The notes: generated by a model from the letters alone, not told the origin. A stretch of 64,000 nt of DNA from Pseudarthrobacter sp. MM222 (GCF_947090775.1 NZ_OX352321.1:1240001-1304000), one strand, 5' to 3'. Shown: positions 9,027-18,433, counted from the first letter of the stretch. A program made the numbers and translations.

Positions 9027-9632
9027 TTAACGGCTGCCCCGCGGAACGACGTTTCCGTCGGCGAACACTTCGCTCACTTTTTGGCGGAGGTTGGCGCCTT
9101 TGCGCGAGGCGACGTCGTTGAGTTCCTGGGCGAACTCAACAAGGTCTGCCCGGAGCTGGACGGCCAGGCTGTCCGTGCCCGACGCCAGGATCCGCACGGC
9201 CAGCAATCCGGCGTTGCGCGCACCTGCGATGGACACGGTGGCGACCGGAACGCCCGCGGGCATCTGCACGATGGACAGCAGGGAATCCATGCCGTCGAGC
9301 GTCTTGAGCGGCACGGGCACGCCGATCACGGGAAGCGGCGTGACGGACGCGAGCATGCCGGGCAGGTGCGCTGCGCCGCCCGCTCCGGCAATAATGACCC
9401 GCAGTCCGCGCTGGTGCGCCGTCTGCCCGTAGCGGATCATTTCGGCGGGCATGCGGTGGGCGGAGACGACGTCGGCCTCAAAGGGGATGCCGAATTCGGC
9501 GAGGGCCTCGGCGGCGGCCTCCATCACGGGCCAGTCCGAGTCGGAGCCCATGACGAGTCCCACGAGGGGGTCACCGTTGCCGGCATTCTGCGATGCGCTG
9601 CCGGCGGTCTGCGTTTCGATGCTGGCGCTCAT
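9027..9632 (-). CDS. purE: 5-(carboxyamino)imidazole ribonucleotide mutase
   Basis: 201 aa class I PurE, converting N5-CAIR to CAIR in purine synthesis. The signature GSDSDWPVM near residue 30 and SAHRMP near 60 carry the catalytic Ser/Asp/His residues; [11 protein letters not shown] follows. Its ATG overlaps the purK stop by 4 bp (ATGA), so the two are translationally coupled and functionally sequential. A class II (eukaryote-like, CO2-using) enzyme is unlikely because PurK is adjacent. Confidence 0.97.
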   Translation of the reverse strand: MSASIETQTAGSASQNAGNGDPLVGLVMGSDSDWPVMEAAAEALAEFGIPFEADVVSAHRMPAEMIRYGQTAHQRGLRVIIAGAGGAAHLPGMLASVTPLPVIGVPVPLKTLDGMDSLLSIVQMPAGVPVATVSIAGARNAGLLAVRILASGTDSLAVQLRADLVEFAQELNDVASRKGANLRQKVSEVFADGNVVPRGSR

Positions 9633-10825
9633 GCGGTCTCCTCGGAAAGTACTGATGGCATGCTGGCCTGAGCCCGTCCGGTGCTGATGATGTTGGCCAC
9701 GGTGGTGGCCCGTGCCCTGACGGACCCGACCTCAGCCGTGGACGTGCCGACGAGGTTGACATGGCCGATCTTCCGGCCCGGCCGCACGGCCTTACCGTAA
9801 CAGTGGACCTTGGCGGCGGGCTCGCTGGCGAGGGCAGCGGGGAAGGCGGAGAAGAGGTCCTGGTTGTCGCCGCCGAGGAAATTCTTCATGACGACGACGG
9901 GTCCGAGGACGTCCGTGGCGCCCAGCGGCAAGTTGAGGATGGCACGGAGGTGCTGTTCGAACTGGCTCGTGACCGAGCCATCCTGCGTCCAGTGGCCGGT
10001 GTTGTGCGGGCGCATGGCGAGTTCATTGATCAGGAAGCCTGCGCCGATGCCCGGGGTTTCGAACAGTTCAACGGCCATGACACCGGTGACGCCCAGCTCG
10101 GTGGCGATCCGGATAGCGGCGTTTTCCGCCGCGGCGGCCACCTCGAGCGGGATGTCCAGGGCAGGGGCAATGACTTCGTCGCATACGCCGTCGACCTGGA
10201 TCGTGTGCACCACAGGCCACGCACGGGACTCGCCATCCGGGGTCCGGGCAACGAGGGCTGAGAGTTCGCGGCTGAACTCCACCTTGGCCTCGGCCAGCAG
10301 CGGAGTCATCGCGTCGAACCATGCGGCGGCCCCCGCGGCGTCCTCGGCGGAATCGATGATCCGCACGCCCTTGCCGTCATAGCCGCCCCGCGGGGTTTTC
10401 AGGACCACGGGCCAGCCGGTGTCGTCCCCGAAGGCAATGAGCTCCGCCAGGTCAGCGACGGCGGCCCAGCGCGGGTTGGGCAGTTCCAGCCGGTCGATGG
10501 CGGCGCGCATCACCAGTTTGTCCTGGGCGTTGACCAGGGCATCCGGGCCCGGGTGGACGTTCACGCCGGCCCGGATCAGGGCACGCAGGTGCTCGGTGGG
10601 GACATGCTCGTGGTCGAACGTCAGGACATCCACGCCCCGGGAGAACTCGAGGAGATGGTCCAGGTCGGTGTAATCACCGACCGGGGCGTTAGCCACGGCG
10701 GAGACCGCCGAGACATCCTCAGCTTCGGCAAGGACGCGGAGCTCGAAGCCCAGGGCAGTGGCTGCCGGGGCCATCATTCGGGCAAGTTGGCCGCCGCCAA
10801 CAACACCGATTACAGGAAAAGTCAC
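9629..10825 (-). CDS. purK: 5-(carboxyamino)imidazole ribonucleotide synthase
   Basis: 398 aa ATP-grasp enzyme making N5-CAIR from AIR, bicarbonate and ATP, the step before PurE. The N-terminal Rossmann-like motif [13 protein letters not shown] is at residues 5-17; ATP-grasp core [13 protein letters not shown] and [15 protein letters not shown] follow. Begins GTG 10825. A TAGTCT on the minus strand (10833-10838) lies 7 nt upstream, so the transcript may be leaderless, although GGGAG in the gap could act as a short ribosome binding site. First gene of purK-purE-LCP. Confidence 0.97.
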   Translation of the reverse strand: MTFPVIGVVGGGQLARMMAPAATALGFELRVLAEAEDVSAVSAVANAPVGDYTDLDHLLEFSRGVDVLTFDHEHVPTEHLRALIRAGVNVHPGPDALVNAQDKLVMRAAIDRLELPNPRWAAVADLAELIAFGDDTGWPVVLKTPRGGYDGKGVRIIDSAEDAAGAAAWFDAMTPLLAEAKVEFSRELSALVARTPDGESRAWPVVHTIQVDGVCDEVIAPALDIPLEVAAAAENAAIRIATELGVTGVMAVELFETPGIGAGFLINELAMRPHNTGHWTQDGSVTSQFEQHLRAILNLPLGATDVLGPVVVMKNFLGGDNQDLFSAFPAALASEPAAKVHCYGKAVRPGRKIGHVNLVGTSTAEVGSVRARATTVANIISTGRAQASMPSVLSEETA

Positions 10826-11001
10826 ATCTCCCAGACTACCGAAAGCCTCGCCCTAACCCCGACTTTGCGGCGGCGGAGACAGGCGGGGCGGCGTATTCCG
10901 TCGTATTTCCAGCCCTGGCGGGACGGGCAGCGGGGGTGCCGGGCGCCAATTCCAACCGCAAGGGAAGCGCCAGGGCGGGGCACATGTCCGGCAATCGGCG
11001 C

Positions 11002-11007
11002 TAAAAT
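11002..11007 (+). promoter_or_regulatory. -10 element, gtrA promoter
   Basis: TAAAAT in an otherwise GC-rich gap, predicting transcription near 11014 and a 42-nt leader. The element ACATGTCC (10982-10989) lies 12 nt upstream. The arrangement ACATGTCC, spacer, TCG, CGCTAA is also found in each 125-bp repeat unit at 4.6-4.9 kb. Confidence 0.55.
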
Positions 11008-11055
11008 GGGCCGTTGGCCCAAAGGCCGACAGTTCTGAGCAGGCCACGGAGGGTC

Positions 11056-11625
11056 ATGAATATTACACTTACTGAGCGCATGCGCGGGCTGGCCTCGCTG
11101 TTTTGGCGCGAAGTGGCCAAGTTCGGTGCCGTGGGCGGTGTTGCGTTCGTCATAGACAACGGACTCACGTATTACCTGATGCACGGGCCGATGACCGACA
11201 GCGAGGCCAAGGCCCGACTCGTGGGCGCCAGCGTCGCCACGATCTTCTCCTGGATTGCCAACCGCTTCTGGACGTTCCGCCACCGCCGCCAGGACAATGT
11301 GGTGCGCGAGTTCCTGATGTTCATCCTCATCAACGGCATCGGCATCGGCATCTCCACCGGATTCACCGCGCTCGCCAAGTACGCGTTCGGTGTCACGGAC
11401 AAGAACATGCTCTTCGCCGCCGGCATCGCCGGCATCCTCGTGGCAACAGTGGTGCGTTTCTTCGCTTACCGCTTCCTGGTGTTCAACAAGGAACTCGACG
11501 AAGAGCCGGAGTTCTCCCACGACCACGAAATCATCGAACGGCACCCGCACCCGCACACCCCCGACGGCGTCCGGGTACCGGAGCCGAAGGTCAAGGATCC
11601 GGAGCTGCCCGGCCACCAGTCCTAG
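11056..11625 (+). CDS. GtrA family membrane protein
   Basis: 189 aa from ATG 11056, chosen because GGAGG ends 5 nt upstream; an upstream in-frame TTG at 11014 coincides with the predicted transcription start and is unlikely. Four membrane helices are visible (FGAVGGVAFVIDNGLTYYLM, VGASVATIFSWIANRFW, EFLMFILINGIGIGISTGF, LFAAGIAGILVATVVRFFAYR), then a charged His/Pro-rich cytoplasmic tail. GtrA-like proteins are linked to movement of polyprenyl-phosphate sugars for cell-surface glycans; the exact role here is unknown. Divergent from purK, convergent with the TIGR03089 gene, as in mycobacteria. Confidence 0.92.
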   Translation: MNITLTERMRGLASLFWREVAKFGAVGGVAFVIDNGLTYYLMHGPMTDSEAKARLVGASVATIFSWIANRFWTFRHRRQDNVVREFLMFILINGIGIGISTGFTALAKYAFGVTDKNMLFAAGIAGILVATVVRFFAYRFLVFNKELDEEPEFSHDHEIIERHPHPHTPDGVRVPEPKVKDPELPGHQS

Positions 11626-11644
11626 CCGGGGCCGGTTCCCCGGC
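11625..11644. terminator. Hairpin between convergent gtrA and TIGR03089 genes
   Basis: GCCGGGG (11625-11631) pairs with CCCCGGC (11638-11644) around a 6-nt loop, starting at the last base of the gtrA stop codon. Confidence 0.5.
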
Positions 11645-11665
11645 GCCAGCAGGTGGGGCCGGCTG

Positions 11666-12367
11666 CTAGGTGTCGACCCGTTCGGCGCTGAGCAGCTTGT
11701 CCGTCACTTCGACGTCGGGGTGCACCAGCACCACCGAACCGTCGTGCTTCCAGGCGCCCAGAGAACGGGCCAGGGCCGCCTCGAGGCCGTCCGCGGCGGG
11801 CACCAGCAGCCGCTGGGCTTCGTCCTGCAGTGCCGCGAACCCGTCCAGCAGGCCGCCGTGCGTGTGGGCAGTCCCGGCGGTGGTCAGCAGGGCCGGGCGG
11901 GAGGCTTCCGGCTCGATGTGCGGCATAAACACGTCACCATGGGACCGCACTTCCGCAGCGTAGTCGACGGCGCCGCTCGGTAGTTCGCCCGGCCAGCGCA
12001 TGGCGAGGGCGGGCAGCGCCACCGCCAGGACGGCGTCGTACGCACCTTGGGCGGCGGCGGGGCCGGGGTCGGCGGTGGCCAGCAGGTCCGCTTCGCCCGC
12101 GTCGAGCACCAGCTCCATCCCCAGCTGCCAGGCCGCGAGGGCGAGGATCAGGGACTTCCAGTGCGCGGGCAGGTCCAGCCGGAGCCGCGTTCCGGGCTCG
12201 GCGTCGAGCTCGTCCTGCAGGAGGTTGCTGGTTTTAGCCACCCAGTTGTCCAGGACCCGGCCGGAGAGCTCCACGCGCTCGCCCTCCGGTCCGTACCAGG
12301 TGAGCCGCGGCGAGGTGGACTGGCCGGAGCGCAGGGCTGTCATCAGATCGAATGCCGGGATGCTCAT
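11666..12367 (-). CDS. TIGR03089 family protein
   Basis: 233 aa, a small actinobacterial family related to the N-terminal part of AMP-binding enzymes but too short to be a complete ligase. Visible features are PRLTWYGPEGERVELSGRVLDNW near the N-terminus, resembling the substrate-entry region of acyl-CoA ligases, and a C-terminal VHPDVEVTDKLLSAERV. No adenylate-forming signature (TSGTTG) is present, so catalysis is doubtful. CAAGAT sits 6 nt before the ATG, compatible with a leaderless start. The neighbourhood (LCP, gtrA, whiB) is conserved in mycobacteria. Function unknown. Confidence 0.85.
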   Translation of the reverse strand: MSIPAFDLMTALRSGQSTSPRLTWYGPEGERVELSGRVLDNWVAKTSNLLQDELDAEPGTRLRLDLPAHWKSLILALAAWQLGMELVLDAGEADLLATADPGPAAAQGAYDAVLAVALPALAMRWPGELPSGAVDYAAEVRSHGDVFMPHIEPEASRPALLTTAGTAHTHGGLLDGFAALQDEAQRLLVPAADGLEAALARSLGAWKHDGSVVLVHPDVEVTDKLLSAERVDT

Positions 12368-12612
12368 GGGTTCATCTTGTCACGGCAGTTGTGCCGCGGG
12401 GCGCCCGGGTGTGATCTCTGTCATAGCCCCGCCCTGGGGGTCGGTTTCCGGCGCAGTGAGGATGCGCAACTACCGCGGAATTCCGGTAAAAACCGTTGAA
12501 AGTACTCAGTACGCTGATAATTGCAGGCCTGCAGCACCTCGGAAGGTTCGAAAGTGCGGGCGTGGCGTGCCCCCGGTTCGCGTCCGACCTTGATTATTAT
12601 TCCCGCCGTGGC

Positions 12613-12642
12613 TTGACTCCCGGATACTTACACGCGTGTAAT
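12613..12642 (+). promoter_or_regulatory. whiB promoter with embedded 14-bp palindrome
   Basis: TTGACT (12613-12618), 18 nt, TGTAAT (12637-12642) form a candidate promoter for whiB with a leader of about 80 nt. The perfect palindrome TTACACGCGTGTAA (12628-12641) overlaps the spacer and -10, an operator-like position. The rest of the 363-bp gap between the TIGR03089 gene and whiB (12368-12730) shows no ORF; it has AAGTACTCAGTAC near 12510 and the palindrome GCAGGCCTGC near 12523. Confidence 0.5.
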
Positions 12643-12730
12643 TAGGTATCGAAGGCCAATGCGCAGAAACCGGAACACATCCGAGTGTCCTAGGGACAGG
12701 CAGAGGCTGCAAAATCAGGAGGGAAACGCC

Positions 12731-13273
12731 ATGGGGCTTGCAGAGCGTATCCATGAAGATGCCGTAGTTGCCGGCCAGGCGACGGCGAAATACCGTTCGC
12801 GCGGCGTGCCGAGTGATTGGTACGTAGATCCGGCCGACCCGGACGCAGCAGACCGCTACAACGAACACGCCAGGGACTCACTCCAGGACCAGGCCACGGC
12901 CTTCCTCGCGGCGCACGAACTTCTGGCCGGTAACCCGGACCAGGATAACGATCTGCACGACCCGCCGATGGAACTGCAGACCCTCCACGCAGGAACCACC
13001 GCGCAGCCGGTCTGGATCGGATTGCCGTCCCAGCAGGACTTCGACGATGAAGGTGAGCTCGGCTGGCAGACGGATGCGCTCTGTGCGCAGACGGACCCGG
13101 AGGCGTTCTTCCCCGAGAAGGGCGGCTCCACCCGCGACGCCAAGAAGGTCTGCGGCGCATGCAATGTACGTTCGCAGTGCCTCGAGTACGCCCTGTCCAA
13201 CGACGAGCGTTTCGGGATCTGGGGCGGTCTCTCCGAGCGGGAGCGCCGCCGGCTTAGGAAGCGAGCAGTCTAA
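12731..13273 (+). CDS. WhiB-family iron-sulfur transcription factor
   Basis: 180 aa from ATG 12731, set by AGGAGGGA at 12717-12724; the frame is open further upstream to 12659. The C-terminal half is a complete WhiB domain: four Cys ligands in the arrangement C-X22-C-X2-C-X5-C (ALCAQ, KVCGAC, SQCLEYAL), the GIWGG turn and the basic ERRRLRKRAV tail. WhiB proteins bind a [4Fe-4S] cluster and work with the principal sigma factor. Neighbourhood (metallopeptidase, DUF3499, DUF5719) matches mycobacterial WhiB2/WhmD, linked to septation. The roughly 95-residue N-terminal extension is longer than in WhiB2. Confidence 0.95.
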   Translation: MGLAERIHEDAVVAGQATAKYRSRGVPSDWYVDPADPDAADRYNEHARDSLQDQATAFLAAHELLAGNPDQDNDLHDPPMELQTLHAGTTAQPVWIGLPSQQDFDDEGELGWQTDALCAQTDPEAFFPEKGGSTRDAKKVCGACNVRSQCLEYALSNDERFGIWGGLSERERRRLRKRAV

Positions 13274-13290
13274 TTCTTCAGGAAGTACGA

Positions 13291-13326
13291 GTCACCGCCG
13301 TCGTGGTCTCCCACGACGGCGGTGAC
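13291..13326 (+). promoter_or_regulatory. 16-bp perfect hairpin over the glycosyltransferase start
   Basis: GTCACCGCCGTCGTGG (13291-13306), loop TCTC, then the exact reverse complement at 13311-13326. It begins 17 nt after the whiB stop, 5 nt after an AGGAAG (13280-13285), and contains the first possible start codon (GTG 13303) of the next gene. It could terminate whiB transcription, hide the glycosyltransferase start, or both. Confidence 0.75.
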
Positions 13327-16300
13327 TTCCTCCCCAGGACCCTGGCGGCGCTGGCGGGCCAGACCCGGCCGGCGGATGCTGTTATCGGCGTCGACACCGG
13401 TTCCCGTGACCATTCCGCGGCTCTCCTGGAACAGGCGTTGGGCAAGGCCAACGTCACGCACTTCGAGCAGCCCCGGAGCGGCATGGGCGCCGCCGTGGCA
13501 GCCGGGCTCAGCGCCCTCGCACCATGGCACACGGCCACCGGCACCGCCGCGGCCACCGGCGCCGCCGCGGAGGGCGGCGCCGACCAGCCCGGCACGGACT
13601 GGATCTGGCTGCTGCACGACGACGCCGCCCCGGCCCCCGAGGCCCTCGCCGAACTGCTGCACGCCGTGGAACGGGCCCCGTCGGTCACTGTCGCGGGCTG
13701 TAAACAACTCGACTGGCATGCCGAACGGCACCTGATCGACGTCGGGCTGTCCACCAGCCGCTGGGCTGAGCGGCTGACCCTGATCGACGCTGACGAACTC
13801 GACCAGGGCCAGTACGACGGCCGCACCGACACGTTCGCCGTTAATTCCGCCGGCATGCTCGTCCGCCGGGATGTCTGGGAGGATCTCGGAGGTTTTGACC
13901 CCGCGCTTCCCGGCAGCGGCGACGACATCGACTTCTGCTGGCGCAACCGGCTGGCCGGACACCGGGTGGTGGTGGTCCCGACCGCCAAAATGTTCCACGT
14001 TTCGCATCGCCCCCACGCGCTGGGCAACGCGAAGGCGGCCCGCAAGGCCCAGGTCCATCTGCGGCTCAAGCATGCGGCCGGCTGGCAGGTCCCGCTGCAC
14101 GCGGCAGGCGCCCTCCTGGGAAGCCTTTTCAAACTTGTCCTAAGCATCGCCGTCAAAGACCCGGGCCACGGTTTCTCCCAGTTGCTTGCAACCTTGGTCG
14201 CCCTCGGACGCCCCGCAGCGGTGGTCCGAGGCCGCCGCAACGCAGCCAAGTCCCGCCGCATCCGCCGCTCCGTCATCAAGGGACTCCAGACACCGCGGCG
14301 CGAGGTCTGGGCCCACCGGCGCTCCCTGATGGAAGCCCTGGGAGCCGATGACGCCGCCGATGGCCTCGCCGGCGACGAGTTGGCCGACGAACCCAGCGGG
14401 GACTCATCGCAGGACTTCGCTGCCCTCGCCACCTCCGAGCGCGGCTGGGTGGGCAACGGTGCGCTGCTCGCCGTGCTCGTCACCACCGCCGCATCCCTGC
14501 TCGGGCTGCTCAACGTGTTCCGGGCCGACGCGGTCTCGGGCGGTGCGCTGATTCCGGTCTCGCTCCGGCTGGCCGAGATCTGGACCCATGCCTCCAGCTG
14601 GTGGATCAGCCTCGGTGCCGGACTCCCCGGCCACGGCGACCCCTTCGATTACGTGCTCTGGATCTTGGGCGTCCTTGGCGCCGGAGATGCCAACGCGGCG
14701 GTCCTCTGGCTGCTCATCCTCGCCATGCCGCTGTCCGCGCTCGGTGCCTGGCTGGCTGCCGGCGCACTGACGCAACGACGCCGGCTCCGCCTGGCAGCCG
14801 CTTTCTTCTGGGCCTGCGCACCGGCCCTTCAGGTGGCACTCAACCAGGGCCGCGTCGGCGCATTGTTGGCCCACGTGATGATGCCACTGCTGGTCCTCGC
14901 GTTGCTGCGCGCCACCGGCACGGCCGTCGGACGCGGGCGATATGCAGCTCCCGCACCGGGGGAGAAGCGCTTTACCGAGAAGCCTCCCGTCAAGCCCGGC
15001 ATCAACGGAACCCCCTCCTGGACCGCGGCCGCCGCAGCCGGGCTCGCGCTCGCCGTCGTCACCGCGGCGGCCCCCGCCCTGCTGGTACCCGCCATCGTGG
15101 TGGTCATTCTGTGCGGCGTGCTCCTCGGCCGCCGGGGCCGCACGGTGTGGTGGGCACTGCTGCCCAGCGCGGCGCTCTTTGTACCCTTTGCCCTTTCCGT
15201 TCTCGACCGGCCGCGGGCCCTGCTGGCCGATCCGGGCCTGCCTTTGGGCTTCGACGCCGCGCCGCTCTGGCAGCAGGCGCTGGGCCAGCCGGTCCGGTTC
15301 GCCGCGGACGGCGGCCTCACCGGCCTTCCGGTCTTCGGCGGCAGCGCCGGCGGCCCGCTTGTGCCATGGGCCCTGCTGCTCGCCCTGCTGATCGGGCTGC
15401 CCGTCCTGCTGCTCGCGATCGCCGCGCTCTTCCTGCCCGGACGCCGCGCACGCGTGGCCCGGTGGCTCTTTGCGGGGTCAGTGCTCATGCTGGCCGGCGG
15501 CTGGCTCGCCGGGCACGTCGCCACCGGGGCCGGTGCCGGCGTCCTGGTCACTCCCTTCACCGGATCCGCCGTATCCGCCGCCGCGTTCGGAATCCTTGGC
15601 GCCGCCCTGCTCGGAACCGAAGGTCTGCTGGACGCCGCCGGCCGGGCCGCAGCAGCGACGGCCGGACGCAGGATCCTGATCCGCGCCACCGCCGCCGCCG
15701 CCACGGTCCTGCTGCTCGCCGGACCGCTCGCCGGACTCACGGCGTGGGCGGCGCAGAACCTCCTGCAGCCCGGGACCCCCGTTGCGGCGTCCGCCGCCGC
15801 GGGAAGCCTCGGCACCCCGCGGCTGGTCCAGCCGGCGACGCCCCGCGCCCTCCCGGCTACGGCGATCGACCGCGGCGAGGGCCCGGAACAGGCCCGGACC
15901 CTGATCATCTCCATCACCGGAGACGGCGGCTTCGATGCCACCCTGATGCGCGGTGCCGGTACCACCCTGGATGCGCTGTCCGCCGTCGCCGCGGCCCGGT
16001 CCATCCAGGGGGCGCCGGGGAACGAAACAGTCCGCGACGACGACGCCGTCGCCGGGTCCCTGCGCAGCGTGGTGGCGACGATCGTGGCCGGACAGGGAGT
16101 GGATCCCCGTGAAGACCTGGAACGGCTCGGAGTCGGCTTCGTGGTCCTGCGGGCTTCGGACACGGCGGCCCAGCTCACTTCCAGCCGGATGGACGCGGTC
16201 CCCGGGCTGGTCGCCGTCGGCAAGACCGACGCCGGCTGGCTGTGGCGGATCAGCCCCCTGAACCAGCCGGTCATCGAAGCCTCCGACGTCGCGCACCGCG

Positions 16301-16680
16301 TACGGATCGTCGACGGCGCCGGTGCGGCCATCGAACTGTTGCCCTCTGAAGCGGTGTCCGCCGGAGCCCCGGTCCCTGCCGGGCCGGAAGGCCGCCTCGT
16401 CGTACTCGCCGAACGCGCCGACCCGGGCTGGACTGCCTGGCTCGACGGCCGCCGCCTGACCGCCACGGCCTCGGGCTGGGCGCAGGCCTTCACCCTGCCG
16501 GCCGAGGGCGGCCAGCTGAGCATCCGCTACGAGGCGCCGTGGGCCCTCTGGGCGGGCATAGCCCAGGCCATCGTGATTGGCCTGACCGCCCTGCTCGCCA
16601 TTCCCATGCCGGCGCGCCGGCCGAACACCGGGCTCTCACGGGACGAAGGCTCCCTGCGTAAGGAACATCAGCATGCATAA
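13303..16680 (+). CDS. GT2 family glycosyltransferase fused to large membrane domain
   Basis: At least 1125 aa. Residues 1-290 form a GT-A glycosyltransferase 2 domain (VVSHDGGDFLPRTL, LLHDDAAP with the metal-binding DD, GFDPALPGSGDDIDFCWR). The remainder has about 12 hydrophobic segments and an extracytoplasmic C-terminal domain before a final helix, the layout of actinobacterial membrane glycosyltransferases near whiB. It probably transfers a sugar to a lipid carrier or cell-envelope glycan; donor and acceptor are unknown. Start is uncertain: GTG 13303 falls inside the first beta strand, and no ATG, GTG or TTG exists between the in-frame stop at 13255 and 13303. Overlaps DUF5719 by 8 bp. 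Confidence 0.88.
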   Translation: MVSHDGGDFLPRTLAALAGQTRPADAVIGVDTGSRDHSAALLEQALGKANVTHFEQPRSGMGAAVAAGLSALAPWHTATGTAAATGAAAEGGADQPGTDWIWLLHDDAAPAPEALAELLHAVERAPSVTVAGCKQLDWHAERHLIDVGLSTSRWAERLTLIDADELDQGQYDGRTDTFAVNSAGMLVRRDVWEDLGGFDPALPGSGDDIDFCWRNRLAGHRVVVVPTAKMFHVSHRPHALGNAKAARKAQVHLRLKHAAGWQVPLHAAGALLGSLFKLVLSIAVKDPGHGFSQLLATLVALGRPAAVVRGRRNAAKSRRIRRSVIKGLQTPRREVWAHRRSLMEALGADDAADGLAGDELADEPSGDSSQDFAALATSERGWVGNGALLAVLVTTAASLLGLLNVFRADAVSGGALIPVSLRLAEIWTHASSWWISLGAGLPGHGDPFDYVLWILGVLGAGDANAAVLWLLILAMPLSALGAWLAAGALTQRRRLRLAAAFFWACAPALQVALNQGRVGALLAHVMMPLLVLALLRATGTAVGRGRYAAPAPGEKRFTEKPPVKPGINGTPSWTAAAAAGLALAVVTAAAPALLVPAIVVVILCGVLLGRRGRTVWWALLPSAALFVPFALSVLDRPRALLADPGLPLGFDAAPLWQQALGQPVRFAADGGLTGLPVFGGSAGGPLVPWALLLALLIGLPVLLLAIAALFLPGRRARVARWLFAGSVLMLAGGWLAGHVATGAGAGVLVTPFTGSAVSAAAFGILGAALLGTEGLLDAAGRAAAATAGRRILIRATAAAATVLLLAGPLAGLTAWAAQNLLQPGTPVAASAAAGSLGTPRLVQPATPRALPATAIDRGEGPEQARTLIISITGDGGFDATLMRGAGTTLDALSAVAAARSIQGAPGNETVRDDDAVAGSLRSVVATIVAGQGVDPREDLERLGVGFVVLRASDTAAQLTSSRMDAVPGLVAVGKTDAGWLWRISPLNQPVIEASDVAHRVRIVDGAGAAIELLPSEAVSAGAPVPAGPEGRLVVLAERADPGWTAWLDGRRLTATASGWAQAFTLPAEGGQLSIRYEAPWALWAGIAQAIVIGLTALLAIPMPARRPNTGLSRDEGSLRKEHQHA

Positions 16681-18382
16681 GGAATCCGGCGACGGCGAGA
16701 ACGCCGGCCACGAAGCCGCGGAACAGGATGGATCAAAGCCGGCCAGCCGACGGGCAGCCGACTCGGCGGCGCCGGCGGGACGGCAACGCCGTCCGCGCGG
16801 CGGCACGGTGGCCGGCGTCCTGTCCGCCCTTGTGCTGGTTGCAGCGGGCGGCGGGCTCGTGTCGGCGGCCTCGCTGTCGCCGCAGGGCCCCGGCAGCAGC
16901 AGGCAGCTCGACGCGCCGCTGGCCGCCGTCCCCGCCGGCAGCAGCGTCGGCGTTTGTCCGGGTCCCGCGCGGCTGCTGGAAGGCACCCCGGTAGGCACCG
17001 ATCCGCAGTTCAGTCCCGAATCTGGCACCGCAAACACCGTTGTGAACGCCGTGGTGCTCGGCTCCACCGCGGGAGAGCTCCCCGGCAGCCGGCTCGCCTC
17101 GCTGAAGGGCAAGACCCTGGTTGAGCTCGCTAAGGCCGCCGACCCGTCCGCGCCGGATACGCCCGCCGCCAAGCCCGCCGCCGGTTCGCCCGTGCTGCTG
17201 GCCGGGGTGGTACCGCAGCGCCCCGTCGACGCCGTCAGCGTCCTGAGCGCGGATGCCCAGGCGAACCGGCAGGCCTCCGCCGGTGCCCTGATGAGTTACA
17301 CGGCCGGGGACGGCGACCTTCGCGGTTCAGCCGCCGCGGCCTGCCAGCAGCCGGCGAACGATCTGTGGCTGGTCGGCGCGAACACCGCGCTCGGCCGGAC
17401 TGCCGTCCTGAACCTCACCAACGCCTCGACCACCCCGGCCACAGTCAGCCTCGACCTGTACGGCGCGAAGGGCCTGATCCAGGCCCCCGGAAGCCGGGGT
17501 CTCCTCGTTGCCCCCGGCACCACCCGCTCGGTCATCCTGGCCGGCCTGGCCCCGGGACAGCAACGGCTCGGCGTCCGGGTGCGCAGCGCCGGCGGTCCGG
17601 TGGCCGCCGTCATCCAGCAAAGCGTGCTGCGCGGACTCACCCCGGGCGGGGTGGACTTCATCGTGCCGGGAACCGCTCCCGCCGTCCGCCAGGTGATCGC
17701 CGGCGTGGATATCCAGGACCCCGCCGCGCTGGCGACCCTGACTGCGAAACCGGGTTTCGCGGATGCCGGACCATCACTGCAAATCGCGGTGCCCGGATCC
17801 GCCGACGCCGTCGTGGCCATCAAGCTCTACGGCCGCGACGGGCAGAAGGCCCTGCCCGGTGGCGGCGTCGTGAAGGCGACGGCCGGCTCGGTCACCGAAG
17901 TCTCGCTGGCCGGTGTGCCGGCTGGCTATTACACGGTCGAAGCCAGCTCGGACGTCTCCTTCACCGCTGCCGCCCGGGTCACCAAGGGGCTCGCCTCCGA
18001 GGATGCCGCGGATCTCGCCTGGTCCCCGGCCTCGGCCAGGCTCGGAAGCCAGCACGTCGTGCCCCTACCCACCACCGGGGACCGCTATCTGGTCTTCGGG
18101 GCCCCGGACGGGCGGGCCACGATCTCCTACACGCCGATTACGGCCGACGGAAAGATCCGATCGGCCGCCGCCGCGGACATGGCCGGCGGCACCACGGCCT
18201 CCATTAAGGTGCCCGCCGACGTGGACGGTTCGCCGGTCGTCGGGTATCTGCTCTCCGCCGCCGGCGAGGCGGCCTATGGCGCCGTGCTGCTGCAGCAGGA
18301 CGGCACGCAGGACATCTCAACGGTCGCGGTGGCGCCCGGTGCCGCCGGCCAGGAACAGGTCCCGGTCACGCTGGGATACTGA
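16673..18382 (+). CDS. DUF5719 family secreted/membrane-anchored protein
   Basis: 569 aa. Charged N-terminus (1-40), one membrane helix (GTVAGVLSALVLVAAGGGLV, about 43-62), then an extracytoplasmic region of repeated beta-rich segments with Ser/Thr/Ala/Pro linkers, as in DUF5719. The ATG overlaps the end of the glycosyltransferase gene by 8 bp, implying coupled translation and a joint role in the envelope. No enzymatic motif is seen. In mycobacteria the equivalent gene also sits near whiB2 and the metallopeptidase. Function unknown. Confidence 0.87.
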   Translation: MHKESGDGENAGHEAAEQDGSKPASRRAADSAAPAGRQRRPRGGTVAGVLSALVLVAAGGGLVSAASLSPQGPGSSRQLDAPLAAVPAGSSVGVCPGPARLLEGTPVGTDPQFSPESGTANTVVNAVVLGSTAGELPGSRLASLKGKTLVELAKAADPSAPDTPAAKPAAGSPVLLAGVVPQRPVDAVSVLSADAQANRQASAGALMSYTAGDGDLRGSAAAACQQPANDLWLVGANTALGRTAVLNLTNASTTPATVSLDLYGAKGLIQAPGSRGLLVAPGTTRSVILAGLAPGQQRLGVRVRSAGGPVAAVIQQSVLRGLTPGGVDFIVPGTAPAVRQVIAGVDIQDPAALATLTAKPGFADAGPSLQIAVPGSADAVVAIKLYGRDGQKALPGGGVVKATAGSVTEVSLAGVPAGYYTVEASSDVSFTAAARVTKGLASEDAADLAWSPASARLGSQHVVPLPTTGDRYLVFGAPDGRATISYTPITADGKIRSAAAADMAGGTTASIKVPADVDGSPVVGYLLSAAGEAAYGAVLLQQDGTQDISTVAVAPGAAGQEQVPVTLGY

Positions 18383-18433
18383 CTCTGGCCGGTACGCAGC
18401 TGCTGCTGCAGGGGCCATCGGGTGCGGTGCCGG

